Below are positions 1 to 12,940 of a DNA stretch of 64,000 nt, in pieces. This DNA is from Muricea muricata (Eukaryota; Cnidaria; Anthozoa; Malacalcyonacea; Plexauridae). The stretch's first letter is position 1. Every line of letters begins with the position of its first letter. The stretch lies in assembly GCA_963855995.1 (NCBI GenBank), contig OY979717.1, forward strand, positions 36,165,497-36,229,496. The letters are read 5' to 3'. The translations under genes and the position numbers were made by a program. The notes under the pieces were generated by a model. The model worked only from the letters and a program-made list of their open reading frames with translations. It had not been told where the DNA came from and made no database searches.

Positions 1-67
1 GTGAACGAATAATTATACAGGGTGACTGTGTTTTGTCTTTTTTAACACTACATTTTTTCTTGCATAG

Positions 68-3000
68 GCCCTATACTGTTAGTGCTCGAGTTTTGCTCTC
101 GTGGAACTCTTGAAAGCAATCTTCGCGAACACCAGAAAAAGAAGCAGTTGTTTATTAGCAAGACGAAGATGAGTTTGGAGAACGAGATTGCGAGAGGGAT
201 GAGCCATCTTGCGGACTCGAGGGTAACAAGAATATGTTGACGTGTGTAACGTGTATACTTCTTTAGGTCTGTTTTCTTTATCAAGAGAGGTTTAAATTAT
301 GCTTTAAAACCTCACAAACTGGAAAACGTATAAACAAGATCATATACAAAATGCTAAACATATAAATAGAGCAAGAAATATTTTTTTAATAGTAATCTGT
401 GCTTAATTTTAACAACAGCATTAATGTTTAATTATACGGGAATCACTTAGAATTTTACAATTGATAATAATACCTTGCAATGAATTTAATTACATGAAAC
501 ATATACTACATTACATCGGATAATGAACAATAATTTTTATGATGACACTAACATTAATTGTTTTTTAACAACGGAACAACCCTAATCTTTACTAACACTA
601 AGATTATAGATATGTAATTTACACATTGTCATGCTATATTCTATCAAGAATAAGTCGTCGCATGTGACAAGGTCGCCATTTCATTCCTGATGCATGGTGA
701 CCAAAGAATGGTCGAAACGTAGAAATTAAAGTTTATCATGTTGGCAATTTTCAAAGCTTCCGTTGTACTGTATTTTAATGTTTAATGTGTAAAAAAGATA
801 TCACGTACGTTGGCACATTGCTTCTCATAATGCTGTTTGTTTTCAAGATTGTTCACAGGGATCTTGCAGCAAGAAACATTTTGTTAACTGATGATTTTAC
901 GCCGAAATTATTTAATTTTGCCGTCTCTTATGATGTTCATGAACGTGAGTCATACAACAAGCTTTCTCCGGTAAGTTGAACTATACATCACAAGCAATTT
1001 AAGCTCAGACTTAGCTTAAATTGATATATTTTATATTTTGTCCGCAACAGTGCCATACATGCAAACAAGAAACACAAAAAAGCTCAAGTGGCAGTCTCCC
1101 TAAGAGCGGTCCGTTTATCTTCGCGTCAAAAAATCAATTTCCCTGAAACTTGGCACACCGAAAGGGTTTTGTACACAACTAATAAAAATAAGATTTTTTT
1201 AAAAAATATTCTCTTTCCGGTTTCCTAGAAGCTCAAACTCACTTTGGTCTGAACCGGGTCATTTTTCATCCATTTCAAGGCCGAAATTTCGCAATATTTT
1301 GGACTTAGATGTATCAAAACTAAATACACTAGCATGTGTACATATTTTGTGCGCCATTTGTTTTATTCATCTTTAGTTATAAACACATACAAATGTCAAA
1401 TTCATTGATTGCTTAGTTGGTAAGATATCCGGCTACAAAGTAACCCCTTTGTAAAGGTTCAGGAAGTGGACTAAATTATAACAAACTTTGACAGTAAAAT
1501 TCGCGATTGTTCGATCAAAATAAAAAATCACTCATATAAGGATACAAACTTCATCTTCAATGTTCTAAAGTCAAACCTGCGGGTATGCGGCTGTGGGCGA
1601 AGCGCTAAGAAAGTCAATTTGGCTAAGTAGGCGCTTTGTTTACATAGGTAACAATTTGTACCTCGCACTGAAATTATCGCCAAAGAACTACTCCTAGCTG
1701 GAATTTTTTCTAAAATCATCCCATAAACCCACCAAAACAAAGATATGTGGATTATCTACGCAAATATAAATAAAAATAGATTCAGAATATTGGGACAAAT
1801 TTTAGCTAGCTATGGAGCAGTTGTCAGCTGTTATGCAGAGGAAACCCTGCGCAGTCACCAGTCAAAAGCGCCTACTTAACCAAATTGACCTTCTTAGCGC
1901 TTCGCCCACAGCCGTATACCCGCAGGTTTGACTTTAGAACATTGAAGATGAAGTTTGTATCTGTATATAAGTGTAATTTTGTATTTAGATTTTGGTCGAA
2001 CAATCGCGAATTTTACTCTCAAAGTTTGTTATAATTTAGTCCACTTCCGGAACCTTTACAAAGGAGTTACCTTGTAGCCGGATATCTTACCAACTAAGCA
2101 ATCAATGAATTTGACATTTGTATGTGTTTATAACTAAAGATGAATAAAATAAATGGCGTACAAAACTTTTTGCTAGTTAATTTAGTTTTCATACAGCTAA
2201 GTCCTAAATATTGCGAAATTTCGCCCTTGAAATGGATGAAAAATGACCTGGTTCAGACCAAAGTGAGTTTGAGCTTCTAGGAAAGCGGAAAAAGAATATT
2301 TTAAAAAAAATTTTCCCTTTTTATTAGTTGTGTACGAAACCCTTTCGGTGTGCCAAGTTTCTGGGAAATTGATTTTTTGACGAGGAGATAAACGGACCGC
2401 TCTTAGGGAGACTGCCACTTAACATTTCAAAAAAGTCAGTTTAATTTTGCTTCCCATTTTCTGAGCAAGTACAAGAATATTAACATTTAGCTTTGTTTTG
2501 CTAGGGAACCTTACGGAATCGATGGTTGGCATTGGAATCACTAACGGATGGATTGTATTCTTCGAAAAGCAACGTGTAAGTTTAGTTTATGTGCCAGTAC
2601 GTGGTGTCAGGAATTTCTTATGAAGAAAGAAAGGTTCTGAATTCGTCTGTAATGATATTGTGGGGTGGATCAATTTAGCACGCACCTTTGTTTCGTCTCC
2701 AAATTACGCCCCACAATACCATTCATTACACGAGGTAGGACCAATCTTTCTTTGAACTTCAGGAAGGCTAAAATAGTCATGATTTATAGCGCTCAGTATG
2801 TTCAAAGTTTTACCGTTCCAAAATCAAAATATACCACACACCTGTCAGGGCTGGTTTTTTAGTATTTCTATTAAGTATTACGTGCGGTTAACCAATATCT
2901 TGACATCGAATCGTATATAGGTCCGATTCCGACATCGGGATCATGACGATTAATATACGAAAATTTCTGCTAAATGTAGATTTTCTCCGGATACCAGGGA

Positions 3001-6000
3001 TCCGGACGTAGTCAGGGGGTTGCTGAGGCAGCCATCACCCACCCGTCCCCTTTTATCGAAATTGATATCGAAATGGCAAAACGGCATGTCCAATTCAGGT
3101 TTTTTGCCTGTCGTAACTTCTTTAAAGTTAATGAATTATTAGTTTCTGCAGAGTTCCCTTACCCCTTTGAAAGTTTAGGCTAAGTTTCTGCCAAGCCCTT
3201 TGGTTTCTGCTATATATAACAAGAATGTTGACAGGGTGGTAATGATTAAAAGAGTGCTTTGCATGCATATATGACTTCGAGTTCCGTTTTTACTCTCACT
3301 ATTAATTTGGATATCTCCAATAACCATCTTAAAATGAGCCATCCAATATTCGTGTTCATAACATATATGTATGTTTGCGTATTTCTGAAGGTGGTCTTTC
3401 GCAGTTTTAATGTGGGAAATCGAAACTGGAGGTTAGTATCTAACTGCTGTTGTTAACGGAAGCGTTCGGCTATGAAAATAACAATTTTGATTGACGTTAG
3501 GTCAATAATGGAAATGACCTGGATTCATATTTTTGATCAATAATCATTAAACTTTGTGCAATATTTCGAAATCTAACAAAACCGTGATTGTGTATGGCTA
3601 TATCGTGAATTAGTCTGGTTAGCGCTACTTCGATTTGCATTTAAGTTATATATATACAGCGCTTCCTCGGAGGAGTAATTTTCATTGGCTCCGTCAAACC
3701 AAAAAATAATGAACAATTAAAAAATGACCATTTTAAAAAAACATTTGTCGCAATGATACACGCAGTTTTCGGATTTTTCTATTTACGAATTAATTATTAT
3801 TTTAGTATCGAAAACTTACATATATACAACTCTTCAGCTTGCTTCTCTTCAGCGATTTTGACCGATTCAAGCCGGTTCAAAACATGGGGAATTTGAAACT
3901 TTTTTGAAGTGAACTCTAAATCAGACGCTGTAGTAAAGTTGTGGAACCTTGACCAACAGTACTTGTCCATTTCTATTGTTAGAACTCTAATACGACGTGA
4001 AAATGATGGATGCACCTCGGGCATGCTCCTCACTTCCGCTTTTATCTAGAACGTCTTGACTGTCCTTTTCCGCGCAAAACAATCATAACATATATTTGAA
4101 TAAATTAAAGCAAGGGGAACTCACAAATCACGACCTCTCGTTTGAATATATGTACATAGAACGCACGATTGAATCGAACGCATGTTTGACGTGTATTCAC
4201 AATGGCTTCGCCATTCCTATGCTTGTTATTCCCTGACAGGCGAAGTTCCGTATGAAGAATACGAAGTTGCAGATCTTGTTGGTAAAATCAATGGAGGATA
4301 TCGTTTACCTATACCCGAAGGCACCCCGAATGAAATGTATGTTGCTTTGAAATTTTCTTCTTATTTTTCAATCGAACAGAAAATTGGAATGTTTAGTGCT
4401 GTTAAATATAACGCATGCACATCAACACAGCATATATTGCACCTCGCCTAATGTCAGCGTTATTGATGATAAACAGGGTGGTTGGAACATGGCCCTCCTT
4501 TTACGAAATGCCAACCTTTTAGCCTATCGACCTTGCTACTCTACCACTGGCCTTCCTCATTAACAAAATAATGAAAGCAAATTGTATACTAATTCACCCA
4601 CGCACGTGCGATAATTTGCATGACTTTCGGGCAATTTAAAATACGTATAGTTAGTGGTAATCCCAAACAATCAACCGCGAGAATGAACTGATGTATGATA
4701 TTTCAAAAATTATGTAAAGATTTAGGCTTTTAGATTTCGACTGTCACCAAGTTTTGTGAATCTCAAGAAAAATGGCATGAGCAAATACCAATCACATGAA
4801 AATAACCGCCCATTATAATTAATCACAAAAAACAATTAATGCCGCTAGTGTGCATTAATTTCATTACCTAAGCTAAAATTTGTAAATTGCGATGAAAATG
4901 CGATTTCGATCGACAATTACCTTACTCGTATTTGCTGATTTTTCCCTTCAAATTTTAGTTATTATGAGAAACAAGACACTAAAATGCCAGATATATTTTG
5001 ACTGTCAAAATGTCGACACTACACCAAATGTCGATCTTCACAAGTTTTCTTTTTTGATGATGCATGATCTTTAGATGGAAGCAAACAAGCCCAGTCATAC
5101 GTCTAAGCCAATAACGGTGACCTTCCAAAGCTAAAAGTCTGGTCTTTTGAACTGTGAAAGAATTATTTCTGTATGTTGAATATTGAGCGCCATATATAGA
5201 ACACTCCAAAATACGATTACCTTTTCTGATACCCCCAGTGTATACTATCGACCATCATCTTCATCTTCGAACCTCCTGGTATTCGATGCGCACAGAATTC
5301 AGGTGTTCATTTAGTTTGCTATGCATCCTCCCAGAAGCACCCTCGGGATGTCCTCCATTCTGGGACAAACTACTAATAATGTACGCTTATGATGGTGGGG
5401 ACGCTCACTAATACGTAATCCTGCTTTATAGAAGGGGATCCAGATTAGTTATTCGAATTCCCTTGGAAAATTTTAAAATCTTAAGCTCTGAATAGCCAAT
5501 TTGTTATATTTTAGGAGAAAATAGCGATTGATGACTGTTTCAACGCTAACTTTAATTTGTAGTTCCACTATTATTTTGAGACCGACTTTCAGGCAGTATT
5601 TGATCCCCCCCCCCCCCTCCTAGTTTGCACCCCTGCAACCACCTAAACACACTTCGCCTCTTTTGTAGGACCTACATTCATTGCCTGTTAAAATCAGAGA
5701 TAATTTTTCTCCATCAGCTCGCTCCATCGTACCCATGCATTGTAACTTTTTATAATCTTTCAGTCTATAATGTTCGTATAATAGGAACGCATTTTCCCAG
5801 CCCAGAAAGAATAAAAAATGCGAGATTTTTTGCAAATGACAGGCAGTACAACTTTTCAATTCACCGAATTTGTGGTAATGTTTCGCTGCAGAGTCTGAAC
5901 TGATTAATATTCAAACACAGAATCAGACAAAGTATAGCCAGGAAAAGGATTTCTTGGATTACAATTGGGATCAAAATGAGCACCGCATTTATCCTAATTT

Positions 6001-7316
6001 ACAGGTCATCATTTCAACTCCTCTAAATTATACATTAGTGCCAAGGAGCTCGAGTTCAGTTTGTGCGTTTCGTATTCAACATTTTGAAAAGTATTGTCCC
6101 AGTATTCAACCAGATAAAACGTCTCTAATTCTATTGGGGCAACATCCATATTTAAATGTAAGTTGGCAGAACAGAATTAAGTTTTATAAAAGTTATATAC
6201 ATGACAAATATCAGGGGCTATTTATTGCAATCCACTGCACAGTCTTCATTCGAGCCACCTGGTCGCCATAACTTAGAGGTGAATGTGTCTACTTGAATGT
6301 GTTTGAAAAATCAAAAACCATTTCAGTGCATAATAATTTATTGATATATGGTAATCATTTAAAAGTGCAACTGTACTTCAGATAGTGTAAACCAATTACA
6401 TAATTCATCTCTGCTACTCTCTTGTGTATCCAGATATAGGCTTATGCTTCAATGTTGGGATCCAAACCCAGACCACCGCCCAACATTTTACGAAATTATT
6501 GAGATCATCCAAATGCACCTTGGGAAGGATGAGGTATGATAAAGCTTAGAATTCAGCTTGGCTTGACTTGTATGAGTTATTACGACACAGAGTGCAGAGC
6601 AATTACGGCTTTTTCAATTAAGGTTGTCCTTCCAAAAGCGTAAACTGGGAACTATGAGCGTGCAAGGGATGATGGATTATTCTTTATTTAGGCCTTGATA
6701 CCCAGGGAATTGCCTTTGTAGGAAGCAGTTTGCCGTCGCAAGTTTCCTATGTGCCGTCGATGCTGTTGCAATTAGAAATAATTCCGTGTTTAGAGATGAA
6801 AACAAGCAACAATCCTTCATGCTTTGAGTGCTTATACTTTATAGTTTACAGTTTACATTTTGGAAGGTCAACCTTTATTATTGAAATAGCTATATAGTAA
6901 ATAAATAAATGTATCGGCCTTCAAGTCCCTAGCAACGTGGCAGCAACGGGTAAATAAGACGTTGAACGTTTGCGGCAAACTGTTCTTGGGTAATGCGGAT
7001 GTATAGAAAACAGCTTGGCATTCTTTATTATACGAATAATTTACCCAATTGTCTCCAAGTAACAATGATAGCCAATCCTTAAAGGCATAATATGGCTTAA
7101 AAATAAGAAATGAGGTAAGGGTTCTCCGATGGTTAGTATTTCAACATTTTGTCAAAAACTTTATAAAATATATATTTGCCCACAGGACACCCATGCAGTG
7201 CGACGTGATGTTCAAAGGGCTCATCATTAGGTTTTCTTTCATCATGGTTAACTTAATTTATTTGCTACTTTCATTTTTAGCATCCTGTTGATGTACCATT
7301 CTACATTTCACCTTGA
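68..7316 (+). CDS. Receptor-type tyrosine kinase, kinase-domain 3' part in 7 exons, probable pseudokinase
   Basis: I assembled exons 68-222, 848-970, 2505-2575, 3391-3431, 4240-4336, 6434-6533 and 7281-7316. All have AG/GT borders and the phases agree at every junction. In order they encode the hinge (VLEFCSRGTL), the alpha-E helix (ARGMSHLA), the catalytic loop HRDLAARN, the activation segment, WLALES, VWSFAVLMWEI, GGEVPYEEYE, and the C-lobe RLMLQCWDPNPDHRPTFYEI; the last exon ends HPVDVPFYISP-stop. HRDLAARN places it among metazoan tyrosine kinases, and the A-L-E-S after the activation loop is also seen in MET-like receptors. The DFG position reads NFA (KLFNFAVS). The usual SDVWSFG reads SNVWSFA, losing the conserved Asp and Gly. 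The catalytic-loop Asp remains. A protein that binds ATP poorly and acts as a scaffold is therefore inferred. The N-lobe, transmembrane and extracellular parts lie upstream of base 1. An AATAAA at 7919-7924 is a possible polyadenylation signal. A receptor subfamily cannot be assigned, and a decaying gene copy is an alternative. Confidence 0.85.
1086..2420. mobile_element. Foldback element (1.3 kb, ~550-bp inverted arms) in kinase intron 2
   Basis: The left arm (1086 to about 1634) and right arm (about 1866-2420) are inverted copies with only scattered mismatches; the outer ends are AAGTGGCAGTCTCCCTAAG and its complement. A unique spacer of about 230 bp separates the arms. No protein-coding ORF is visible inside. 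No convincing target duplication was found, so the superfamily is unassigned. It lies wholly between kinase exons 2 and 3, so the pre-mRNA would carry a long intronic hairpin. Confidence 0.85.
3820..4045 (-). CDS. Candidate antisense exon inside kinase intron 4, unrecognised
   Basis: An open stretch of about 75 codons on the - strand begins after a possible acceptor (TTCTAG) and ends at a good donor (GTAAGT), with balanced amino-acid use (for example HVLNRLESVKIAEEKQAEELY split by no stop). I do not recognise the protein. No partner exon was found on the same strand nearby, and the acceptor lacks a strong pyrimidine tract. It could be a captured exon or a chance ORF. Confidence 0.25.
4337..6433 (+). 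other. Kinase intron 5 (2.1 kb), no gene seen
   Basis: The intron is bounded by GTATGT and a CAG acceptor. Several short open frames occur inside (for example 5625-5903 and 5954-6271) but none shows a recognisable domain or splice support. A homopolymer C tract lies near 5603-5619. Confidence 0.5.
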
Positions 7317-8700
7317 TCAATGCTGTGCTATGAGTTTGCATTTGAAATGGCTTCATAATGATCAAAGATTTAGATTCGGCTCTTTTTGCTTGTTTGAATT
7401 ATTTGTCGTTGTTAGTAGGAATCGCTAAAACTATAGTTTCTCGTTGTTTTTAGTTCAACCACCGGCAGTTCTTGCCGTATATTGCACTTGAAAAATATTG
7501 AATCAAAGTGTCACTGGTCATTCTTTATTACATCACGAGGATGACCAGGACATTTATATCATATATACAACCGCTAAAGCAACAAAGATCCAAGGGATAT
7601 TGTGTAGGCATTTTAGAGGGTGAATCATGGAGCTACTTTGTAGATATTTGACTAGAAAATCGTCACGTTATGTCTGGAAAGTCCTTGCTATATGTTAAAT
7701 GCATTTCGCTTATTTCAAATGATTTAAAAATGAGTTAGTATACAATGTGTTAAACAACTTTTACAATTTTGATCAGTTTTTCTAAATATAATACAAGTCA
7801 ATTAACCAATAAGTGTTTTATGATTATTCTATGTTCTTTAATTCTCTAACTATTCTATTTTTACTCTTTTTTTTCGGTTATGGAGAAATATTAAAGGTAA
7901 AATATCGTCATTTCCTCAAAATAAAGCAAGTGTTTAGCTTAGTATAGTATAAGACTTTATACTGTAGATATATGACGAGGGTAACAGGTATTTCAATACG
8001 TCAAGCAAAGGTTGAGGTTCCAAACATTTTCTTTTCCTACACAAATTGACTAGGTTGTCAATACCTTTCCCAAGGCCTTTTCACTATATATTACTTTCAA
8101 CTATATCGCATAGGCAGATTTAAACATAATTTTAATTACGTTTAGAAGTGACCGTTTAAAAAGGTGTTCACCTTTTGCACTCATCAAAAAATGATGACCG
8201 GTGTCTCATCCATTTATCCAATCACACTGCTTGACGGTTTACATTGAGTCTTTACTGAGATGAAATTTGGAAAAGCTACCGCAATATTCAAATGTTGGGA
8301 CGTCTTGACTGTATCTTGCGCAAATATCTCGAACTTAAACATTCTCAAAAACCAAAACCAAGCGAGAGATGAAATATGACAAAATTGGACCGAGTACTCT
8401 GTGTGATACCCTATTTCTATACAGCAAACGAAGTATGCACGTGGAATGACAAGAACAATAATTTAAATTCACGGGAAATTAAGGATCCACCCAAAGCTCT
8501 TCGGGCAGGCGTGATATTTACAATAAAAGCAATGATTTATTTGGTTAGCCAAGAAAAATTACAAATACAATATTGAGCAAATGATTAAATATACGCGAGG
8601 AAGCCTAAAATATAAACCACGAGGCTTGTATAATTTTGGGTTACCCATGTTTCAAACATTTAGAGATGATTTGCAAGTTAGTATTACGGCAAGATAGAGA
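7317..8700. other. 3' flank of the kinase gene, no gene seen
   Basis: AT-rich sequence holding the probable 3' UTR and a possible poly(A) signal at 7919-7924. No ORF with recognisable content and no clear repeat structure was found. Confidence 0.4.
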
Positions 8701-8709
8701 TTTAGGACA

Positions 8710-10790
8710 AATAACAAGATGAAATTGATATATTATGGTATATTAAAGTCATATATAACCAGAAAAAATAGATGATTTCAGTTTAGCTTAGAATATAAAT
8801 ATAGATGATAAATTACGTATATCGGGGTCCGCAGTATTGAATAATATAGGTCCTTGGTAGTTAACAGAAAATTTAAGAAAATTTGTGCTGCATGAGGTGG
8901 GAACATAAAAAGCTTTAGAGTTACGAGTATTATAATTATGAACTTGATCAACTGTTAAAAGTGGACGTTCAAAACAATTGGCAAGAATATTATATTTGTA
9001 TTCATATATAAACTTCCCAAGATTGAATAAATAAATTTCTTCAAGTTTTAAAATTTTGAGTTCTTTAAAAATAGGACTGGTATGCACACCAATTAGAAAA
9101 CAGATTGCTCTCCCCTGATTTGTATATTGGCATTATACGTGCAATTTTCATTTGATCAGGAACAATGTAAACCGTTTTTAATGGAGGAATTAACGAAATT
9201 ACAGATTGGTTCGGAAATAAGATCAATAGTGCTTTTCACAATCCACACAGTGATTTTATCATGACCTGCTGCAGAGGTCGAACGAAGCGTCTTCACTATT
9301 TCAATAATTTCCAACTCAGACGCATAATGAAAAAATAACGAATTTGGAAAATTACCACGAAGGTATGAACCAGCAGTTGTGACTGAAACTGGTATTTGCT
9401 TGGCTAGGTTGGGAACAATATTTGTAAAATAGTCGCAGAAACGATTTGCAATCACAATTGGATCAGAAATATCCCGATTATTGGAATAAAAGACTGAGGA
9501 TAATTTACTCTTATATTTTTTACGATTTATCACCTCGTTCAGAATGTCCGAAGTTGCACTTTTCAATTTAGTTTCAAAATACAGACGTTTAGCAATGCGA
9601 ATAGAATGATTTAGTTTGTTTTTAAAATCACTATATAATTTTATATTTGTGTGACTTGATTTTTTCAAATATTTCTTATACAGTTTATGTTTAGTTTTTA
9701 TTAATGTTAGGAGCCCATTGGACATCCAGGGTTTTGAAAATTTACCAGTACGTACTTTTTGCATACGCAATGGCAAACAAGTGTATACATTTCGGTATAT
9801 CTATTTGTAAAAGAGTTATTTGTGTAAACGAATAATAAATTTATTGCCTCCTCTTTAAGTATGTTTGTTAGATGGGTAGCACGTGACACATATTACAGGC
9901 GCATGCGGTTGTGGATATTATCCTAACTTTACGGGGAGGTTTTGACACAATTTAGGATTTTTACATGCGTCATGTCCACGTGCAAACTCAGCGCTTTGTA
10001 TAAATAATGCAGTGTAAAGTTTTCCAGGTCATTCGAAGTCTAATCAGCCAGGTGTCAACTTGTTACTCTTAAAATCCCTCCCTCCCGCGTCCTTTTTTAG
10101 TATTTGTCTCGTGCTACTAAACTATTTGCTACTTAGTTGAACTAGCGTTTTTAGCACCCCACCTTTTCTGTGCTAAATTCGAATGATTGTTACATTTAGG
10201 TAATTTTTTACTTTTTATTTGAAAATAAATCGGCATGTGCTTTTGCACATAGCCAATATTTCTCCAGAGGTGTCTATATGTTCTATGAGTTGCATTTAAT
10301 GTTCGCACAGAAAACAGAGCTCATCGGAGCCGGAAATTGTTATTGGAAATAGAATTAGAATTTGAAAGAAGAGGCGATAAATGAATTATTATACGTATTA
10401 TTTGGATCATTAGATATGCAAATATCCGTCCAATTTGTATTCCGAAGTTTGTTACGAAATTTCAACACGCAATCATTATGCATATCCCGAGAAACCACAT
10501 AAATACTGTCATCAAAATTATTAATTTGGTCTTGTGTTAAGGGTCGTAAGCAAAATATGGCCAAATGATCAGAAATGTCAGTAAAAAATACGCTACTGAA
10601 AGAGTAATTGTCTAAGTCGTTGGTAAAAATATTATCAATGAGCGTGGCATTGTAGGAAGCTATTCGCGTAGGACGTGTAATTAGAGGGAAGAACATGTTG
10701 GAATACATAGTATCAAGAAACGAGTTGGTTAATTTATGATTTTGACACTTCAAAAGGTTCAAGTTAAAATCACCCATTATAAAGAATTTT
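8710..10790 (-). mobile_element. CR1/L2-like non-LTR retrotransposon, internally deleted
   Basis: Read on the - strand, 10777-10355 gives the C-terminal half of an AP-type endonuclease (starts MGDFNLNLL; later ITRPTR, a D-N-I-F segment and ISDHLAIF). After about 470 bp of unrelated sequence, 9776-9156 gives the linker and start of the reverse transcriptase (KPWMSNGLL, FCDYFTNIVP, TSAAGHDKI). A frame change around 9156 leads into a motif like the IPIYKSG...NYRPIS segment. The catalytic FADD core is absent: the reading jumps to the C-terminal tail (9087-8788; HNYNTRNSKAF, NYQGPILFN). The element is therefore dead, with a large internal deletion and at least two frame breaks. The clade is inferred from these motifs only. 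Confidence 0.75.
9890..10354. other. Interrupting segment within the LINE, unidentified
   Basis: This stretch separates the endonuclease and RT-linker parts of the LINE. The flanking LINE reading appears to repeat around an N-N-S-F motif, as if an insertion or rearrangement happened here. I see no ORF and only weak similarity between its two ends. Confidence 0.3.
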
Positions 10791-12107
10791 TATTTTGCTA
10801 CCATATTCTTTTGCTTATTTACCATATTCAGGGGTATTATAATGCGCAGCGGCTCCGGCCCGCCGCGAACAGTGCATATGCAGTTAGAATAAAGTAGACA
10901 GTTCAGTTGCGCGAAACACCACATTTAACCAGAAAACAACTTCAAGTGCGCTTGAAATATGAAATGGCTCAACAAATGGTGAAATAATATGGCGAATGAA
11001 AAAATAAGTAAAGTTGATAAAACGGACAAACTTTGAACGAAATAAGCTATTTCAATACGGCAAGTTGAATTAGAAGTACTAAGTTGGAACATAGAATGAT
11101 TTTCTATTTTCCGACACAAGCCCTCGGATTCAAGTTGTTAAGACGTTTACAGTTATCAAGACGCGAGCGCATTAACTGTGAACGTAAGAAATAAATAATG
11201 TTCTGTCTCCTGAAAGGGGACAGACTTGTTTCTTTTCTGTTGCCGCGCGATAATTACTATTAAAATATAAACAGATCTTCCCCTCCCTTTTTCAAATTAC
11301 ATAAGACAGATAATTCTTAGCCCTGCCAAGATGGTTAGCAAAAAGGATTTTTCTTCTATGGCTGAGAATACAGTAGACTGTGTAATACAGAGTGAGTAAT
11401 TAAGTTTACTGTTTACTAAATGCCAATTGGTTAAGAACTGTACCCAGAACTTTAAACATTTCAGAACACCTTTAAGCAACTTTTTTCTATTACCATGCAG
11501 TCTCACCAAAAACTGACTTCAATGAACATTATGAAGATAAAATTGGAAAAAAATTTGGCTTAACCAACCAAAATTTAATTTGCCTAATATTGATCTTTTA
11601 TAGGCTCGAAAAGACGATGCGGATTCTAATTTTGTTTTAAATACACCATATAAGCACAATTCAGGGACTGAAAAGTCCCTACAGACAATTTGAGTCATCT
11701 AAGTAGAATTCTTGCCATTTTTTTGTTTCAGGACTTCAAAGTCCCGTCGGTAAAAAAAGGGTTGAGTAAAACTGTACGATCAAGTTCTCTAGTATAAGGT
11801 CCCATAGCCCACAGAGTTGTTGATAATATTAAAAACGAATGAATAATTGCGACTGCAACCGCATCGAAGCAAGATGGTATAAGACTCATATGGTAGCAAA
11901 GTTGCTTCAAAGTCGCGACGATCGCCACACAATATATGATGATATGATTACTACAGAATTCAGAAATATACCTGCTAAAATGAAGAAAGCATTAAAAAAG
12001 CATAAAAATATTGACATTAATAATTCACGGCGCTGGAACTTGAGAAGTTTTCCGGGAGGAAACTTTTTTGGGGCACCGATAAAATTTTAATTCTTTATTC
12101 GGAAAAT
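10791..12107. other. Intergenic, no gene seen
   Basis: Short open frames only, none recognisable. A small GC-rich patch lies at 10841-10870 in otherwise AT-rich DNA. Confidence 0.4.
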
Positions 12108-12110
12108 TAA

Positions 12111-12940
12111 GGCCCCGTCCACACGTATCCGGATTCGTTTGTATCCGCAAACATTTAGTTGCGGTTACGCTTAGCGTCCGCACGTATCCGGTGAAAACGC
12201 CGACCGTAACCGTAAACTTTTGAAAACGGTCTCCAGAGTGGAAACTTTTGAAAACGCAACAAGTCCGGATACGTGTGGACGCGTGTAACCGCAATCTTTT
12301 GAAAACGATTATGCAAATCAATGAATTTTGATACCCGCCCACGGCAAAGTTTAAAGTCCAGTCTATTTGAACGTATGCTCGCGTGTGCGTTGTCTTGGTG
12401 ATTTCTTACAACAAAATGGCGCCTCAGAGCCAAACTGTTGTCTCAATATTTACCGGGATAATTTCAAGTATTATCGCCTATATTCAATTAAATATTCCAA
12501 TGTTACAACACCAGGCGCGGCTGACTATGAAAGGATGCGAGCGACCTTAGTACGGCTTCTTTCAATGCCAGTTACCAGAAATGTGTCCGTTAAACGTCGA
12601 AACAAAAGGCGCCAAGCACGACCTCGAAGATTTTGGGTTAGACCTGGGAATTCGACATGTTTACTTTAATAATACTGCACTCACAATTCAGAAACAACAC
12701 AAAATAGAGCACGTGTTTTAAAAACCAAACAACCATCACAAATCACAACAACAACGCGGGCTCATCATATATGATGGCGCATGCTCTCTAAGCAATTATA
12801 GCGTGTTTGTATCGTTTTCGCGGATACGTGTGGACGCTCGAAAACGCAACGAATTCGGATACGTGTGGACGCGTAAAGTTTTGAATCCGCAACAAAATGT
12901 TTGCGGATACAAACGAATCCGGATACGTGTAGACGGGGCC
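12111..12940. mobile_element. PIF/Harbinger-type element (830 bp) with TAA target duplication
   Basis: Inverted ends of about 46 bp begin GGCCCCGTCCACACGTATCC and close with the complement (one mismatch). They are flanked by TAA at 12108-12110 and 12941-12943, the 3-bp duplication typical of PIF/Harbinger. The motif CACACGTATCCGG and its complement recur subterminally at about 12190, 12265, 12825 and 12860, as expected for transposase-binding repeats. The interior keeps a short remnant of transposase coding sequence. Confidence 0.85.
12416..12669 (+). pseudogene. Harbinger transposase N-terminal remnant
   Basis: Two overlapping frames are open after an ATG at 12416. The frame ending at 12669 closes with RRNKRRQARPRRFWVRPGNS, which resembles the conserved RRFW(V/I)RPG stretch near the N-terminus of HARBI1-like nucleases. 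The DDE catalytic part is missing. The two frames probably reflect a frameshift or a lost splice. It lies entirely inside the TAA-flanked element, so the element derives from an autonomous copy by internal deletion. Confidence 0.55.

Noticed and set aside
5954..6271. 105-codon + strand frame in kinase intron 5
   Set aside because: No domain, no splice sites in keeping with the flanking exons, and the kinase reads correctly without it.
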